DNA of 64,000 nucleotides from Paenibacillus etheri (GTDB lineage Bacteria; Bacillota; Bacilli; Paenibacillales; Paenibacillaceae): contig NZ_LCZJ02000018.1 of the NCBI RefSeq assembly GCF_001012825.1, forward strand, positions 301,122 to 365,121, written 5' to 3'. Position numbers and translations under genes: made by a program. Positions 24,825-33,407 of this stretch are shown here, piece after piece. Under the pieces are notes generated by a model. The model was not told the DNA's origin and did no database searches. It was given only the letters and a program-made list of their open reading frames with translations. How positions within the stretch are numbered: the stretch's first letter is position 1; each line of letters opens with the position of its first letter.

Positions 24825-26029
24825 ATATTTTAGTTATTAACTCAGGTAGTTCTTCTTTGAAATATCAGCTGTATAACATGACAGATGAATCGGTTTTGGC
24901 TAAAGGTTTGGTTGAACGTATTGGAATGGATTCCTCCATTCTGAATCATAAACCGACTGGCAAAGCGGAAGTGACAGAAGTAAGCGAAATTCTGGAACAT
25001 AATACTGCGATCCGCAAAGTCCTTGCTTGTCTTACAGACAAAGAGCATGGTGTAATTGAATCTATTAAAGAAATTGATGCTGTAGGTCACCGCGTAGTAC
25101 ATGGTGGTGAGTTCTTCAAAGCCTCTGCACTTGTGGATGCTGACGCAAAGACGAAAATTCGTCAATTGTTTGACCTTGCACCACTGCATAACCCAGCAGC
25201 AATGATGGGGATTACGGCTTCTGAAGTAAACATGCCGGGTGTACCGCAGGTTGTTGTATTCGATACTGCATTCCACCAAACCATGCCTGAAAAAGCTTAT
25301 ATGTACGCTATTCCTAGAGTACTGTACAATAAATATAAAGTTCGTCGTTATGGCGCACACGGTACATCACATGACTTCGTAAGCAAGGCTGCTGCGGAGT
25401 ACTTGGAGCGTCCGCTGGAAGATCTGAAGATCATTACTTGTCATATCGGTAACGGCGGTAGTGTAACTGCAGTTCAAGGTGGAGTGTCCGTGGATACTTC
25501 CATGGGTATGACCCCTCTGGAAGGTTTGATGATGGGTACTCGTAGTGGTGACCTTGACCCAGCAATTGTCCCTTACGTGATGAACAAGGAAGAATTGTCC
25601 GTAGGCGAAGTTAACTCCATGTTGAATAAACATAGTGGTCTCTTAGCAATTTCGGGCGTAAGCAGTGACATGCGTGATATTATTGAGGGTATGGAAAAAG
25701 GTGAGCCTAATTCCACGCTGGCTTTTGAAATGTATGAGTACCGTTTGCGCAAGTATATCGGTTCATATACGGCTGCCATGAACGGTGTAGATGCGATCGT
25801 ATTTACTGCCGGTGTTGGTGAAAATGCTTCATTGCTTCGTGAGAAACTGCTAAATAACCTTACTTTCTTGGGTATTGAGTTGGATGCTGAGGCTAACAAA
25901 GTTCGTTCCGGCGATCCACGTCGTATCTCTACGGTAGATTCCAAGGTACAAGTGCTAGTAGTTCCGACAAACGAAGAACTTGTCATTGCACGTGATACAC
26001 ACCGTATTGTGCAAGGAATTAACGGCTAA
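24821..26029 (+). CDS. ackA: Acetate kinase
   Basis: This kinase interconverts acetate plus ATP with acetyl phosphate plus ADP in overflow and fermentative metabolism. It is 402 residues, the family length. Motifs are NSGSSSLKYQLY near 6-17, GHRVVHGGEFF near 88-98, HGTSHDFVS near 180, GNGGSVTAVQGG near 210 and TRSGDLDP near 239. The start overlaps the upstream dehydrogenase by four bases. No pta gene is next to it; phosphotransacetylase must be elsewhere. asnS follows 21 bp downstream. Confidence 0.97.
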   Translation: MNILVINSGSSSLKYQLYNMTDESVLAKGLVERIGMDSSILNHKPTGKAEVTEVSEILEHNTAIRKVLACLTDKEHGVIESIKEIDAVGHRVVHGGEFFKASALVDADAKTKIRQLFDLAPLHNPAAMMGITASEVNMPGVPQVVVFDTAFHQTMPEKAYMYAIPRVLYNKYKVRRYGAHGTSHDFVSKAAAEYLERPLEDLKIITCHIGNGGSVTAVQGGVSVDTSMGMTPLEGLMMGTRSGDLDPAIVPYVMNKEELSVGEVNSMLNKHSGLLAISGVSSDMRDIIEGMEKGEPNSTLAFEMYEYRLRKYIGSYTAAMNGVDAIVFTAGVGENASLLREKLLNNLTFLGIELDAEANKVRSGDPRRISTVDSKVQVLVVPTNEELVIARDTHRIVQGING

Positions 26030-26050
26030 ATTAGAGGAGAGATTGAAGGC

Positions 26051-27349
26051 ATGGCTAACAAGAGTGTAATTAAGAACGTGAATGAACATGTTGGAGAGAG
26101 TGTTGTTATCGGTTGTTGGGTAAACAACAAGCGCTCCAGTGGTAAAATTCAGTTCCTGCAGCTTCGCGATGGTACAGGTTATATTCAGGGAGTTGTAGTG
26201 AAATCAGAAGTGCCTGAAGAGGTATGGGATGCAGCTAAGAGCCTCACACAGGAAAGCTCTTTGTATGTGACCGGAATTATTCGCGAGGAACCTCGCAGTC
26301 AATCTGGTTTTGAAATGACTGTAACTGGAATTGAAGTCCTGCATCTTACAGAGAATTATCCGATTACTCCGAAAGAGCATGGCGTAGATTTCTTGATGGA
26401 TCACCGTCACCTCTGGCTGCGCGCCTCGAAGCAACGGGCTGTTCTGGTAATTCGTGCGGAGATTATTCGTGCAATCCAACAGTTCTTCAACGAGAGTGGA
26501 TTTACAAAGGTGGATCCTCCGATTCTGACGCCAACGTCAGCAGAAGGAACTACTAACTTGTTCCACACGAAGTACTTCGATGAGGATGCCTATCTAACAC
26601 AAAGCGGACAGTTGTATATGGAAGCAGCGGCAATGGCACTAGGCCGTGTATATTCCTTTGGACCAACCTTCCGTGCAGAGAAATCTAAGACTCGTCGCCA
26701 CTTAATTGAGTTCTGGATGATTGAGCCAGAGATGGCCTTTACAGATCACGAAGAAAGCTTGAAGGTTCAAGAAGAGTTTATTAGCTTCGTAGTGCAATCC
26801 GTGTTGAAGAATTGCCGTGCGGAATTAGAAGCGGTGGGTCGCGATATTTCCAAGCTGGAGAATATCAAAGCTCCATTCCCACGCATTTCTTATGACGATG
26901 CGATTAAGTTCTTGAATGATAAAGGCTTTGAAGATATTGCTTGGGGTGATGATTTCGGTGCACCTCATGAAACGGCAATCGCAGAAGCATACGATAAACC
27001 TGTATTTATTACTCATTACCCTGCTTCTTTCAAAGCGTTCTACATGAAGCCAGATCCAAATCGTCCGGAAGTTGTTCTATGTGCGGATATGATCGCTCCA
27101 GAAGGCTACGGAGAGATTATTGGTGGTTCACAGCGGATCGATGATCCTGCACTGCTTGAAGAGCGTTACAAAGAGCACAATCTTTCGATGGACTCTTACA
27201 AATGGTACATGGATCTGCGTACTTACGGATCTGTACCTCACTCTGGTTTTGGACTTGGACTTGAGCGTACTGTAGCTTGGATCTGTGGCCTTGACCATGT
27301 ACGTGAGACTATTCCATTCCCACGTACACTGTACCGTCTCTACCCATAA
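26051..27349 (+). CDS. asnS: Asparagine--tRNA ligase
   Basis: This class IIb aminoacyl-tRNA synthetase charges tRNA-Asn. It is 432 residues. An N-terminal OB-fold anticodon domain (about 1-105, [14 protein letters not shown] near 37) is followed by the catalytic core with motif 2 [20 protein letters not shown] near 205-224 and motif 3 [15 protein letters not shown] near 400-414. A GAGAGGAGAG site precedes the ATG. The asnS-dnaD order is conserved in Bacillus. No T-box is seen upstream, consistent with transcription from the hbd-ackA run. Confidence 0.97.
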   Translation: MANKSVIKNVNEHVGESVVIGCWVNNKRSSGKIQFLQLRDGTGYIQGVVVKSEVPEEVWDAAKSLTQESSLYVTGIIREEPRSQSGFEMTVTGIEVLHLTENYPITPKEHGVDFLMDHRHLWLRASKQRAVLVIRAEIIRAIQQFFNESGFTKVDPPILTPTSAEGTTNLFHTKYFDEDAYLTQSGQLYMEAAAMALGRVYSFGPTFRAEKSKTRRHLIEFWMIEPEMAFTDHEESLKVQEEFISFVVQSVLKNCRAELEAVGRDISKLENIKAPFPRISYDDAIKFLNDKGFEDIAWGDDFGAPHETAIAEAYDKPVFITHYPASFKAFYMKPDPNRPEVVLCADMIAPEGYGEIIGGSQRIDDPALLEERYKEHNLSMDSYKWYMDLRTYGSVPHSGFGLGLERTVAWICGLDHVRETIPFPRTLYRLYP

Positions 27350-27375
27350 GTTCTTATATTTGAAGGGGGACGTTC

Positions 27376-28128
27376 ATGGACGGCAAAGGATGGAGTACCT
27401 GGGGCGAAGGCGTCTCCTTCGGTCTGGAGAACGGAATGGCCGTCATACCTTACGCATTACTGAAGTATTACCGGAAGCTGAATTTAAGCGGAAGTGAAGC
27501 TATGCTGCTAATACATCTGCTTTCTTTCAGGCAGGTGGAAGGGATTGACTTCCCTTCTCTCGAGGAGCTTCAGGTTGTAACAGGCCGTAGCATATCTGTT
27601 CTAGCAGGAGAATTGCAGAAGCTTATGAAGGAAGGTTTTATTAGCATCGATGGAGACAACGATGAGCTAAGAGACATCCATTATGAACGCTACAACTTCT
27701 CAGGGTTATACGGAAAACTTGGTGCTTATCTAGCGACAGTTGTACAAGAGCATGAGCAAGATAAGCACGTAGGTGGCTATGCAACGTCGGCACCGCGGGC
27801 TGCTTCAGGGGGTGGATTCGGCGGAAAGCCCCCCTCATCTCCTTCTCAACTTGGGGCTGAAGAGGAAAGCCGAAATCTGTTCAGTATTTTCGAAAAGGAA
27901 TTCGGACGTCCGCTATCTCCAATGGAGTGTGAGACGATATCTAGTTGGGTGGATCAAGACCGGTATCCCGAGGAGCTGATTCTGTTAGCGCTGAAGGAAT
28001 CTGTATTTGCAGGAAAGGTTCATTTCCGTTATATTGATCGAATATTGCTGGAATGGGCCCGTAACCGGGTTAAGAACGCTCAGGATGTTAAGAACTACAC
28101 ACAAAAATTCCGCAATGGTGGAAGATAG
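27376..28128 (+). CDS. dnaD: DNA replication initiation protein DnaD
   Basis: DnaD helps load the replicative helicase with DnaB and DnaI at oriC and in restart. It is 250 residues. An N-terminal winged-helix DDBH1 domain (about 15-115) is joined by a Gly/Ser/Ala-rich linker near 140-160 to a C-terminal DDBH2 domain with the signature YIDRILLEWARNR near 217-229. GAAGGGGGAC precedes the ATG. In B. subtilis nth follows directly; here nth is about 18.5 kb away at 46658, so this neighbourhood has been rearranged. Confidence 0.94.
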   Translation: MDGKGWSTWGEGVSFGLENGMAVIPYALLKYYRKLNLSGSEAMLLIHLLSFRQVEGIDFPSLEELQVVTGRSISVLAGELQKLMKEGFISIDGDNDELRDIHYERYNFSGLYGKLGAYLATVVQEHEQDKHVGGYATSAPRAASGGGFGGKPPSSPSQLGAEEESRNLFSIFEKEFGRPLSPMECETISSWVDQDRYPEELILLALKESVFAGKVHFRYIDRILLEWARNRVKNAQDVKNYTQKFRNGGR

Positions 28129-28141
28129 ATTGTTCAGGAGA

Positions 28142-28190
28142 GAACCGCATTGCTTTAGCCCATCGCTAAAGTCAATGCGGTTCTTTTTAA
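28142..28190 (+). terminator. Terminator after asnS-dnaD
   Basis: GAACCGCATTG and CAATGCGGTTC form an outer 11-bp stem with an inner CTTTAG/CTAAAG extension, followed by five T. It isolates the sigma operon from upstream transcription. Confidence 0.9.
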
Positions 28191-28206
28191 TATTTTTATA
28201 AAAAAG

Positions 28207-28236
28207 TGCAGGGGTAGTTGTAATCGGAGGCGTCTA
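28207..28236 (+). promoter_or_regulatory. ECF-type promoter of the sigma factor operon
   Basis: CGTCTA at 28231-28236 matches the -10 element of many ECF sigma promoters, with TGCAGG 18 bp upstream at 28207-28212 as a possible -35. A transcript from here would begin about 28243, only a few bases before the ribosome-binding site at 28247-28255, which fits autoregulation of the operon. Confidence 0.5.
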
Positions 28237-28261
28237 TTGCTGTGGGAAGGAGGGGAGAGTC

Positions 28262-28810
28262 ATTGAAGAAGAGGTATTAATCCAGCAGATTTGCCAGGGA
28301 GACGAAGATGCGTTCCGCCAATTTGTAAATACATACAGTCAGCAAATTTATAAAATTACTTATTCTGTATTACGCGATGTCAAGATGGCTGAAGATGCTG
28401 CTCAGGAAGCTTTTTTACAAATGTACAAATCTCTCCCTGACTACCGTTATCAAGGCTTGAAATCATGGATTACACGGATCGCCTTAAATAAGGCAATCGA
28501 TGCTAAGCGTAAACGTGATCGACTTAGAGAACTACCTGTTGACTATGAGCTTGTGCTGAGCCAGACCGCTTCCAACGAAGAGGATGTGTTGTCAGGTGTT
28601 GTACGCCGTGATCGGATGGATCGGCTGCTCGGTGAAATTAATAACCTGCCTGAAACTCATCGTGAAATTATGATGGCTTATTATCTGGAACATAAAAAAT
28701 ATGATCAGATTGCTGCAGAGCAGGGGGTTTCCCTGAAGACGGTGGAGTCCAGATTATATAGGGCGAGACAATGGATTCGAAATCATTGGAAGGAGGACGA
28801 ATGGCTATGA
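28262..28810 (+). CDS. ECF-type RNA polymerase sigma factor with apparent ATT start
   Basis: About 182 residues. Region 2 runs from QQICQGDEDAFRQFVNTYSQ through AEDAAQEAFLQMYKSLPDY and KSWITRIALNKAIDAKRKR; region 4 reads LPETHREIMMAYYL and then TVESRLYRARQWIRNHW. Between the upstream stop (28199) and the ATG at 28385 the frame has no ATG, GTG or TTG. The ATG at 28385 would delete half of region 2. An ATT at 28262 lies six bases after GGAAGGAGGGG and gives the expected N-terminus. So either the gene starts at AUU or there is a one-base error nearby. An anti-sigma gene overlaps its end. Confidence 0.85.
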   Translation: MEEEVLIQQICQGDEDAFRQFVNTYSQQIYKITYSVLRDVKMAEDAAQEAFLQMYKSLPDYRYQGLKSWITRIALNKAIDAKRKRDRLRELPVDYELVLSQTASNEEDVLSGVVRRDRMDRLLGEINNLPETHREIMMAYYLEHKKYDQIAAEQGVSLKTVESRLYRARQWIRNHWKEDEWL

Positions 28811-29289
28811 TGAAGCGTGGAGACGATCCAATCCAACGTGAACAAGCAAAAGCTTATATTGAAGGCCACATAGACGAGGCGATCAGAGAAGATTGGGAAC
28901 GATTGCTGATGGAAGATGAAGAAACGTTTACTTCTTACATGGAAATGCTGGATGAGCTACAGGAGGATCTGCCTTCATTGGAGAATTCGTCTGTTTTTAC
29001 AGAGAGAGTTATGGCGGATTGGGCTAAAATGACGGAATCTTCAGCAGCATTGGAACATGTGACGGTTGAAGAAGGGGGACGGCGATATCGCTGGTATGAA
29101 AAGACGATTTTTCATTATGCGGTTGCCGCGTCACTTACGCTGTTGATAATGTCTTCTGGTATGTTTGATAAGCTTCACACAGGTCAAATGGAGCTTATGA
29201 TCCCTAAAAAAGATAATTCCCCATCATTTAGCGAGCAAGTCATACAGGCTACTAGCGGATGGTTGGATCAGCTAATGGGCAGCAGATAG
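28807..29289 (+). CDS. Probable anti-sigma factor, single-pass membrane protein
   Basis: About 160 residues. A cytoplasmic acidic helical region (about 1-95) is followed by one transmembrane helix near 105-120 (FHYAVAASLTLLIMSSGMF) and a short external tail. No zinc-binding HxxxCxxC motif is seen, so it is not a ZAS-type anti-sigma. The role is inferred from overlap with the sigma gene and from topology. I choose the ATG at 28807, ten bases after AGGAGG; an ATG at 28801 is also possible. It probably holds the sigma factor at the membrane until an envelope signal arrives. Confidence 0.7.
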   Translation: MMKRGDDPIQREQAKAYIEGHIDEAIREDWERLLMEDEETFTSYMEMLDELQEDLPSLENSSVFTERVMADWAKMTESSAALEHVTVEEGGRRYRWYEKTIFHYAVAASLTLLIMSSGMFDKLHTGQMELMIPKKDNSPSFSEQVIQATSGWLDQLMGSR

Positions 29290-29310
29290 TGATGAGAGGA
29301 GAAATGAAAC

Positions 29311-30414
29311 ATGCAACAGCAGCGTAGTAAATTAAAGGCTTTTTTTCTTAATTTGATTCCTGGAGCAGGTCATTATTATATCGGAAAACGTCCACAAGGA
29401 ATTGTTTATCTTCTGTTAAGCTTTGGCTTCTTGTTTATGTCATTCTTATTAGCTGTGGCTGAAGGTGCTGAGGAAATTCTATTAATGGGTGTGATGGGGT
29501 TCCTGCTCATCGGGATGGTTTCGATGGTGCATCTGGTGGTTAAAATGCTGCAGATGCCTACTCCGGCAATGGCTCCAGATGGATCAAAGTTTGAGTTTTC
29601 TTCAATGCCCGTTAAGACTGAGGATAATGAGCGTGTACATGTAATCTTATTATCGTTCATCCCTGGTTTGGGTCATTTTCATATGGGGCTGATGCAGCGA
29701 GGGTTGTCCTTCCTCATTTCTTTCTTCGGTTTCATGACCGTGATGTTATTCCTGGCAGGGATTACGTCAAGTGACGCTTTCCTTCTCCTATTTGGTGTAT
29801 TACCAGTGATTTGGTTATATTGTATGTTTGATGCGGTTCAGTTAATCCATCGCAAGCAAGCTGGAGAAGAGCTGGTAGATCGCACTTTGTTCGAAGAGAT
29901 GGAGGCTGGTCGTGAGGAGGGGCGCCGCAGCAAAGTTTTGGCAACACTGCTATCTGCTTTTCCGGGGGCCGGACAAATGTATCTGGGGCTGCAAAAAAGA
30001 GGACTACAGCTCATGCTGCTGTTCCTTGGAAGCATTTATGTCATGGACTTACTGCGATTAACGTTACTCTTCTTCCTGATCCCAGTCATTTGGTTTTACA
30101 GTTTGTTCGATGGTTTACAGCTTGTCAGCCGACATGGACGTGAACCCTTGCAGGATAAGCCAGTCATAGAAGGATTCTTAAATCATCAAGGGTGGCTTGG
30201 AGCTGCACTGATGTGTTTAGGACTGTATTACATTGTAGTTAATGTCGCAGTTCCCGCGCTTGATATCAGATTTCCTGAATGGCGCTTGGAGTATAGGGTC
30301 AATGAATATTTCAGGACCATTATCGTATCTGTGCTATTGATTGGCGGTGGTCTGAAGCTGATGGCGGGAAGCAAGAACAATAAAGGGAGAAAAGGGACAG
30401 GTGGTCATTCTTGA
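29311..30414 (+). CDS. Multi-pass membrane protein with three TM2-like repeats
   Basis: A 367-residue protein containing three copies of a unit of form FxNxIPGxGHxxxG-x5-G followed by a hydrophobic helix pair: LIPGAGHYYIGKRPQGIVYL near 15, FIPGLGHFHMGLMQRGLSFL near 115 and AFPGAGQMYLGLQKRGLQLM near 216. The units resemble TM2-domain starts. A fourth hydrophobic pair lies at the C-terminus. A GAGAGGAG site precedes the ATG. It is third in the sigma operon and overlaps the next gene. The function is unknown; a link to envelope homeostasis is inferred only from the operon. Confidence 0.7.
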   Translation: MQQQRSKLKAFFLNLIPGAGHYYIGKRPQGIVYLLLSFGFLFMSFLLAVAEGAEEILLMGVMGFLLIGMVSMVHLVVKMLQMPTPAMAPDGSKFEFSSMPVKTEDNERVHVILLSFIPGLGHFHMGLMQRGLSFLISFFGFMTVMLFLAGITSSDAFLLLFGVLPVIWLYCMFDAVQLIHRKQAGEELVDRTLFEEMEAGREEGRRSKVLATLLSAFPGAGQMYLGLQKRGLQLMLLFLGSIYVMDLLRLTLLFFLIPVIWFYSLFDGLQLVSRHGREPLQDKPVIEGFLNHQGWLGAALMCLGLYYIVVNVAVPALDIRFPEWRLEYRVNEYFRTIIVSVLLIGGGLKLMAGSKNNKGRKGTGGHS

Positions 30415-31136
30415 ATAATCCGACAGAATTACAGCAAGGCGTTATTGTTCCGAGTGAGCATCCAGTCACTGAAGATAAATCAAGACGGTGGCGTGTAGGA
30501 ACGTTGTCCATGGGATTGAGCCTTTTATTTTTGGGAGCACTAATTATGGTCTCGCAGTGGAGGGGCGCAGAAGTGTTTGAGACGACGCTTGCTTGGTGGC
30601 CGATCATTTTTATATTATTAGGCTTAGAAATTGTGATATACACTTTATGGTTTCGTGGAAAAGGAAAAATGTATTATGACGTGCTAAGCGTTCTGTTCGT
30701 TGGGTTTATAGCTGTATGTTGTTTGGTTTTTGCGGGATTTAGTTCTTTAGGATTAACACAGGAATTTCGCCGTACCGTTTCAGCTGTGGAAGAAAGTTAT
30801 GCATTGCCAGATTGGAAGGGAGCCGTTCCAGAAGGCGTTAGTACCATCATTATCCAAGCTTCTGAGCCATATGGAATTAAAGTGGATCAAACGGGTGGAA
30901 ACGAGCTGAATGTATTTGGAAGTTATTCTTCAAATAAAGGGAAGCTACAAGAAGCACAAGAGCAACAGTTGCTTCAAACTAAGCATGTCGGGAATACGCT
31001 ATATATCATTTTAGGTGAAACGCCTAGAGATCTGCTATTCGATAATTCTAGGAACACGCTGGACGTGACTGTTGGGGCTCCGGCTAATGTTAAAGTGATT
31101 GTTCGAGATACTTATGGAAATGTTGTAACGGGCTAA
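30411..31136 (+). CDS. Membrane protein with C-terminal adhesin-like/LiaF-type domain
   Basis: A 241-residue protein starting at a TTG at 30411 that overlaps the previous stop by four bases. After a polar N-terminus, three hydrophobic helices span about 33-110 (TLSMGLSLLFLGALIMVSQW, TLAWWPIIFILLGLEIVIY, LSVLFVGFIAVCCLVFAGF). An external beta-rich domain follows. It resembles LiaF/DUF5668-type envelope stress proteins in layout, not enough to name it. It is last in the sigma operon and the terminator is 19 bp downstream. Confidence 0.65.
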   Translation: MNNPTELQQGVIVPSEHPVTEDKSRRWRVGTLSMGLSLLFLGALIMVSQWRGAEVFETTLAWWPIIFILLGLEIVIYTLWFRGKGKMYYDVLSVLFVGFIAVCCLVFAGFSSLGLTQEFRRTVSAVEESYALPDWKGAVPEGVSTIIIQASEPYGIKVDQTGGNELNVFGSYSSNKGKLQEAQEQQLLQTKHVGNTLYIILGETPRDLLFDNSRNTLDVTVGAPANVKVIVRDTYGNVVTG

Positions 31137-31154
31137 TCATAGTCTTAACTTGAA

Positions 31155-31200
31155 AAAAAGATCGCTCCCAGACCTATGTGGTATGGGAAGCGATCTTTTT
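31155..31200. terminator. Bidirectional terminator between the sigma operon and proC
   Basis: AAAAAGATCGCT plus CCCA pairs with TGGG plus AGCGATCTTTTT around a 13-base loop with one bulged A. A-rich and T-rich flanks allow termination on both strands. Confidence 0.88.
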
Positions 31201-31204
31201 AGTT

Positions 31205-32074
31205 TTACGAATGTAGCTCTTTCTCAAGCGCAGCACCCATTTCACGGGAACGTTCAGCACATCGGTTTACTGCCGCAATAACAGTTTCAAAGAATTCTCC
31301 TTGCTCGAGCACTTCTATTGCTGCTTGTGTAGAGCCATTCGGGGATGTCACCTTCTTACGAAGTGCAGCTGGCTCCTCACCCGTTTGTTGTACCATTCTG
31401 GCAGCGCCTAGAACCGTTTGAACGGTTAACTGCGTGCTTTGATCAAGCGGCAGCCCGCCCCGTATACCAGCAGCGATCATTGCCTCCATCATGTAATAAA
31501 TATAGGCAGGTCCACTGCCGGAAATACCTGTCAAGGTTTCCATGCGTTCTTCATCAATGACTGTCGTAAGTCCGACAGCTTCAAAGATGTTGAGTGCAAG
31601 GCGTCGGCCTTTCTCATCAACTTCTTTGGAGAAGGCAATGCCGGTGGCACCAAGACCAATGGAACTAGAAGTATTCGGCATGGTACGAACGATAGGTTGC
31701 TCTTTGCCAAGCAGACCTTGCATCGTTCGAATTGACAATCCAGCAATTACAGAGACTATGATCTGATCTGGAGAAAGAAGTGGGCCGAGTCCCCGAAGCG
31801 CTTCTGCAGCGTCTTTTGGTTTCATAGCTAACACAATTACTGGTGAGTTCCGTAGGTAATCTGTTTTTTGTTCAGGATCATTTGTACCCATTACGCCGTA
31901 TCGGCTTCTTAGTTCTGCCAGACGTTCATTACTGCTACGGTTAAGCATAATAACATTATCGGATTTCACGATACTACGGCTAATCATCCCGCGAACGATG
32001 GCTTCTGCCATAGAGCCTGCGCCATAAAATACAATATTATGATTCATAAGTGGTATGGAAGGTTGCTGACACAT
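31205..32074 (-). CDS. proC: Pyrroline-5-carboxylate reductase
   Basis: This is the last step of proline synthesis, reducing pyrroline-5-carboxylate with NAD(P)H. 289 residues from the ATG at 32074, nine bases after AGGAGG. The Rossmann motif is IVFYGAGSMAEAIVRGM near 14-30, and the C-terminal P5CR signature TLTGISGSGPAYIYYMMEAM is near 174-193. The open frame continues upstream into the end of proA, but those codons have no start signal. Third gene of proBAC. Confidence 0.95.
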   Translation of the reverse strand: MCQQPSIPLMNHNIVFYGAGSMAEAIVRGMISRSIVKSDNVIMLNRSSNERLAELRSRYGVMGTNDPEQKTDYLRNSPVIVLAMKPKDAAEALRGLGPLLSPDQIIVSVIAGLSIRTMQGLLGKEQPIVRTMPNTSSSIGLGATGIAFSKEVDEKGRRLALNIFEAVGLTTVIDEERMETLTGISGSGPAYIYYMMEAMIAAGIRGGLPLDQSTQLTVQTVLGAARMVQQTGEEPAALRKKVTSPNGSTQAAIEVLEQGEFFETVIAAVNRCAERSREMGAALEKELHS

Positions 32075-32123
32075 GGCTAAAATCCTCCTAAAAGTAGTGT
32101 GATTAAAAACAGATGTATGGACA

Positions 32124-33371
32124 CTAACCCCGAATTTGACCTGTTCCGTAAATCTTATATTTGGTTGAAGTAAGAGCAGGCAGACCCATCGGTCCACGGG
32201 CATGGAGTTTCTGTGTACTAATGCCGATTTCTGCACCAAATCCAAATTCAAAGCCATCAGTGAAGCGGGTTGAGGCATTGTGGTAAACGGCTGCGGCATC
32301 AACCTCCTGTAAGAAGCGTGAAGCGTTCTCCGGATTTTCTGTTACGATACATTCCGAGTGCTTCGTGCCATACTGGGCGATATGCTGCATAGCTTCGTCT
32401 AAAGCGCTGACGATTTTGATATTCAAGATATAATCGTTATATTCTGTAGCATAGTCCTCTAATGCTGCAGGTAATGCCCAAGGGACAAGAGATGTTGTTT
32501 CTTGGCAGCCATGTAATTCAACGTTAACATCACGGAAAGCTTCGGCCAAAGAAAGCAGATACTCGTTTGCGTAATCCCGATGAACGAGCAGCGTCTCCAT
32601 GGCATTGCAGACTGAAGGGCGCTGTGCTTTGGCATTTAAACTAATGTTCTGAGCCATTTCTGGCAAGGCGCTTGCGTCGAGATAAGTATGGCAGATGCCT
32701 GCACCTGTTTCAATGACGGGCACGGTTGCGTTAAGCACAACATTTTGAATGAGAGAACTACCTCCACGAGGGATAATTACATCAAGTAGTCCGTTGAGCT
32801 TGAGCATTTCATCAACGGAGGTACGGTTGGGATCTTCGATCAGCTGTAGCGCATTTTTAGGCATTGAAGTTCCTCCTAGAGCATTGTGAAGAACCTCGAC
32901 AATTTTTCGGTTAGAGGACAGAGCGGAGGAGCCACCGCGCAGCAGGGCAGCGTTGCCAGTCTTAAGACACAGGCCAGCGGCATCAACAGTTACGTTTGGA
33001 CGTGCTTCGTAGATGATACCGATGACACCGAGTGGAACACGGAGTTTCTGAATGTTGAGACCATTTGGACGTTCAATGGTTTCTAGCGTGTCACCAATCG
33101 GATCAGGCAATCCAGCGATTTGTTGAAGTCCTTCAGCGATACTATTAATTCGGCCTACATCTAACGCTAGTCGATCGAGCATGGACTCAGGAGTACCGCT
33201 TAGGCGTCCGCGTTCCAAATCTTCCAGGTTGGCGGCAATGATGGCTGGAGCTTCACGGCGCAGCGCATCAGCCATAACTAAGAGTGCTTCATTTTTTTGG
33301 CCAGTAGTTAGACTAGCTAATACTCCAGTGGTTTCCTTGGCTAATTTTGCTTTATTTACAACTTCACTCAT
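32124..33371 (-). CDS. proA: Gamma-glutamyl phosphate reductase
   Basis: The enzyme reduces gamma-glutamyl phosphate to glutamate semialdehyde with NADPH. It is 415 residues, the standard length for this aldehyde-dehydrogenase-fold enzyme. Visible are ARPNVTVDAAGLCLKTGNA near 124-142, IPRGGSSLIQ near 205 and the catalytic cysteine region AKAQRPSVCNAMETLL near 247-262. AAGGAGG lies seven bases before the ATG. proB is 36 bp upstream and proC 49 bp downstream on the same strand. Confidence 0.97.
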   Translation of the reverse strand: MSEVVNKAKLAKETTGVLASLTTGQKNEALLVMADALRREAPAIIAANLEDLERGRLSGTPESMLDRLALDVGRINSIAEGLQQIAGLPDPIGDTLETIERPNGLNIQKLRVPLGVIGIIYEARPNVTVDAAGLCLKTGNAALLRGGSSALSSNRKIVEVLHNALGGTSMPKNALQLIEDPNRTSVDEMLKLNGLLDVIIPRGGSSLIQNVVLNATVPVIETGAGICHTYLDASALPEMAQNISLNAKAQRPSVCNAMETLLVHRDYANEYLLSLAEAFRDVNVELHGCQETTSLVPWALPAALEDYATEYNDYILNIKIVSALDEAMQHIAQYGTKHSECIVTENPENASRFLQEVDAAAVYHNASTRFTDGFEFGFGAEIGISTQKLHARGPMGLPALTSTKYKIYGTGQIRG

Positions 33372-33407
33372 GACAATTCCTCCTTAAATTTATATGGACA
33401 AAATTTC

